From Luteimicrobium album (GTDB lineage: Bacteria > Actinomycetota > Actinomycetes > Actinomycetales > Cellulomonadaceae), in the NCBI RefSeq assembly GCF_030161555.1, contig NZ_BSUK01000001.1, positions 868,001-932,000 on the forward strand: a stretch of 64,000 bases of DNA, given 5' to 3'. Made by a program: the position numbers and the translations under genes. Below, one piece after another: positions 63,382 through 64,000 of this stretch. How positions within the stretch are numbered: position 1 is the first letter of the stretch; every line of letters starts with the position of its first letter. Below the pieces are notes generated by a model. It was not told the DNA's origin. It saw only the letters and a list, made by a program, of their open reading frames with translations, and did no database searches.

Positions 63382-64000
63382 GCGCGGGCCTCCGCGGCGT
63401 CCGCGACGAGGCGCAGCGTCCGTTCGGCGAGCTCCGCGACGGGGATGCGGTCGAAGCCCGGGATGCTGCTGCGCAGGTGGACGTGGGTCGTCCCGACGAG
63501 CTCCTGCGGGATGCCGTCGACTCCGTGCAGGGCGCCCCAGACGCTGCCCACGGTCGCACCGGTCGAGTCCGTGTCGCGACCCGAGCCGATCGCGATGCCG
63601 GCGGCCTCGAGGAAGCTCTCGCCCCACAGCAGGCCGACGCTGATGATGGCGGCGTTGTTGACGGTGTGCACCCAGTTGTAGTGACCGAGCTCGGTGTCGA
63701 CCCAGTCCGACACCTCGTCGAGCGAAGCTCCACGCCGGTGCAGCGCGAGGACGGAGCGCAGCGCGGCGGCGAGCCGACTCCGCTCCGGCACCACCCCGAC
63801 CGCGGCCTCGAGGGCAACGCGTGCGTCCGTCGTCGCGAACGACGCCGCCAGGAGCGCGGCCGCCCACATCTCGCCGTAGACGCCGTTGCCGACGTGGCTG
63901 AACGTCGCGTCCGGCAGAACGAGGCGCGCCGCCGCGCCGGGGTTCCCTGGACGGACGTACCCGAAGACGTCACCGCGGATCAGGGCGCCGATCCACTCCC
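63378..64000 (-). CDS. ADP-ribosylglycohydrolase-family protein (5' end beyond window)
   Basis: The C-terminal 207 residues of an ADPRH-type hydrolase are visible. WIGALIRGDVFGYVRPG, SHVGNGVYGEMWAAALL, SVGLLWGESFLEAAGIAI and the metal-binding GSGRDTDSTGATVGSVWGAL are typical. Family members remove ADP-ribose from proteins or small molecules using magnesium. Here it heads an operon with a nucleoside hydrolase, so its substrate is more likely a small ribosylated compound than a protein. Confidence 0.88.
   Translation of the reverse strand, partial: EWIGALIRGDVFGYVRPGNPGAAARLVLPDATFSHVGNGVYGEMWAAALLAASFATTDARVALEAAVGVVPERSRLAAALRSVLALHRRGASLDEVSDWVDTELGHYNWVHTVNNAAIISVGLLWGESFLEAAGIAIGSGRDTDSTGATVGSVWGALHGVDGIPQELVGTTHVHLRSSIPGFDRIPVAELAERTLRLVADAAEARA

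Overview
The window comes from a high-GC Gram-positive bacterium. The gene content points to an actinobacterium of the Micrococcales, probably near Cellulomonas, Cellulosimicrobium or Promicromonospora: a dnaK-grpE-dnaJ-hspR operon with HAIR operators, many leaderless promoters, F420-type LLM oxidoreductases, LytR/LCP cell-wall genes and several secreted polysaccharide hydrolases. The genus is an inference. No phage, transposase, integrase or CRISPR array was seen, so this is chromosomal backbone with accessory genes.

Layout. 1-5 kb: a VapBC module, a TSUP exporter, a hydrolase and an ABC-2 exporter. 5-11 kb: recR, dnaX, polyphosphate kinase 2, SRP RNA and tRNA-Ser(GGA). 11-17 kb: a surface cluster (DUF916-like anchor, metallophosphatase with a WxL-like tail, HupE-like protein). 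17-33 kb: a 2005-residue GH78 rhamnosidase, an ArsR operon, a TetR-controlled drug exporter and a GH87 alpha-1,3-glucanase. 33-41 kb: LLM oxidoreductase, GT87-like protein, acyl-CoA synthetase, GH18 chitinase, tRNA-Ser(CGA), sirtuin and hydrolases. 41-47 kb: ABC exporter, LCP protein, tadA, upp and a winged-helix regulator behind a poly-cysteine leader peptide. 47-53 kb: a 1416-residue ECF sigma factor fused to an anti-sigma zinc finger, membrane segment(s) and a large modular ectodomain, divergent from a degenerate GGDEF-like gene. 53-57 kb: heat-shock operon. 58-64 kb: a nucleoside uptake and breakdown operon (ADP-ribosylglycohydrolase, nucleoside hydrolase, ABC importer, PfkB kinase).

The most interesting items are the giant membrane-linked sigma factor and its partner, the 104-bp paired-palindrome repeats (two copies with identical geometry), the poly-Cys leader of the winged-helix regulator, and the phosphatase/anchor pair.

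Quality warning: at least 15-16 frame breaks occur in otherwise intact genes, including dnaX and upp. Each is repaired by adding a single G or C, usually in a G/C run. This looks like a homopolymer-deletion artefact of the assembly, so broken genes below are annotated as CDS spanning the break.
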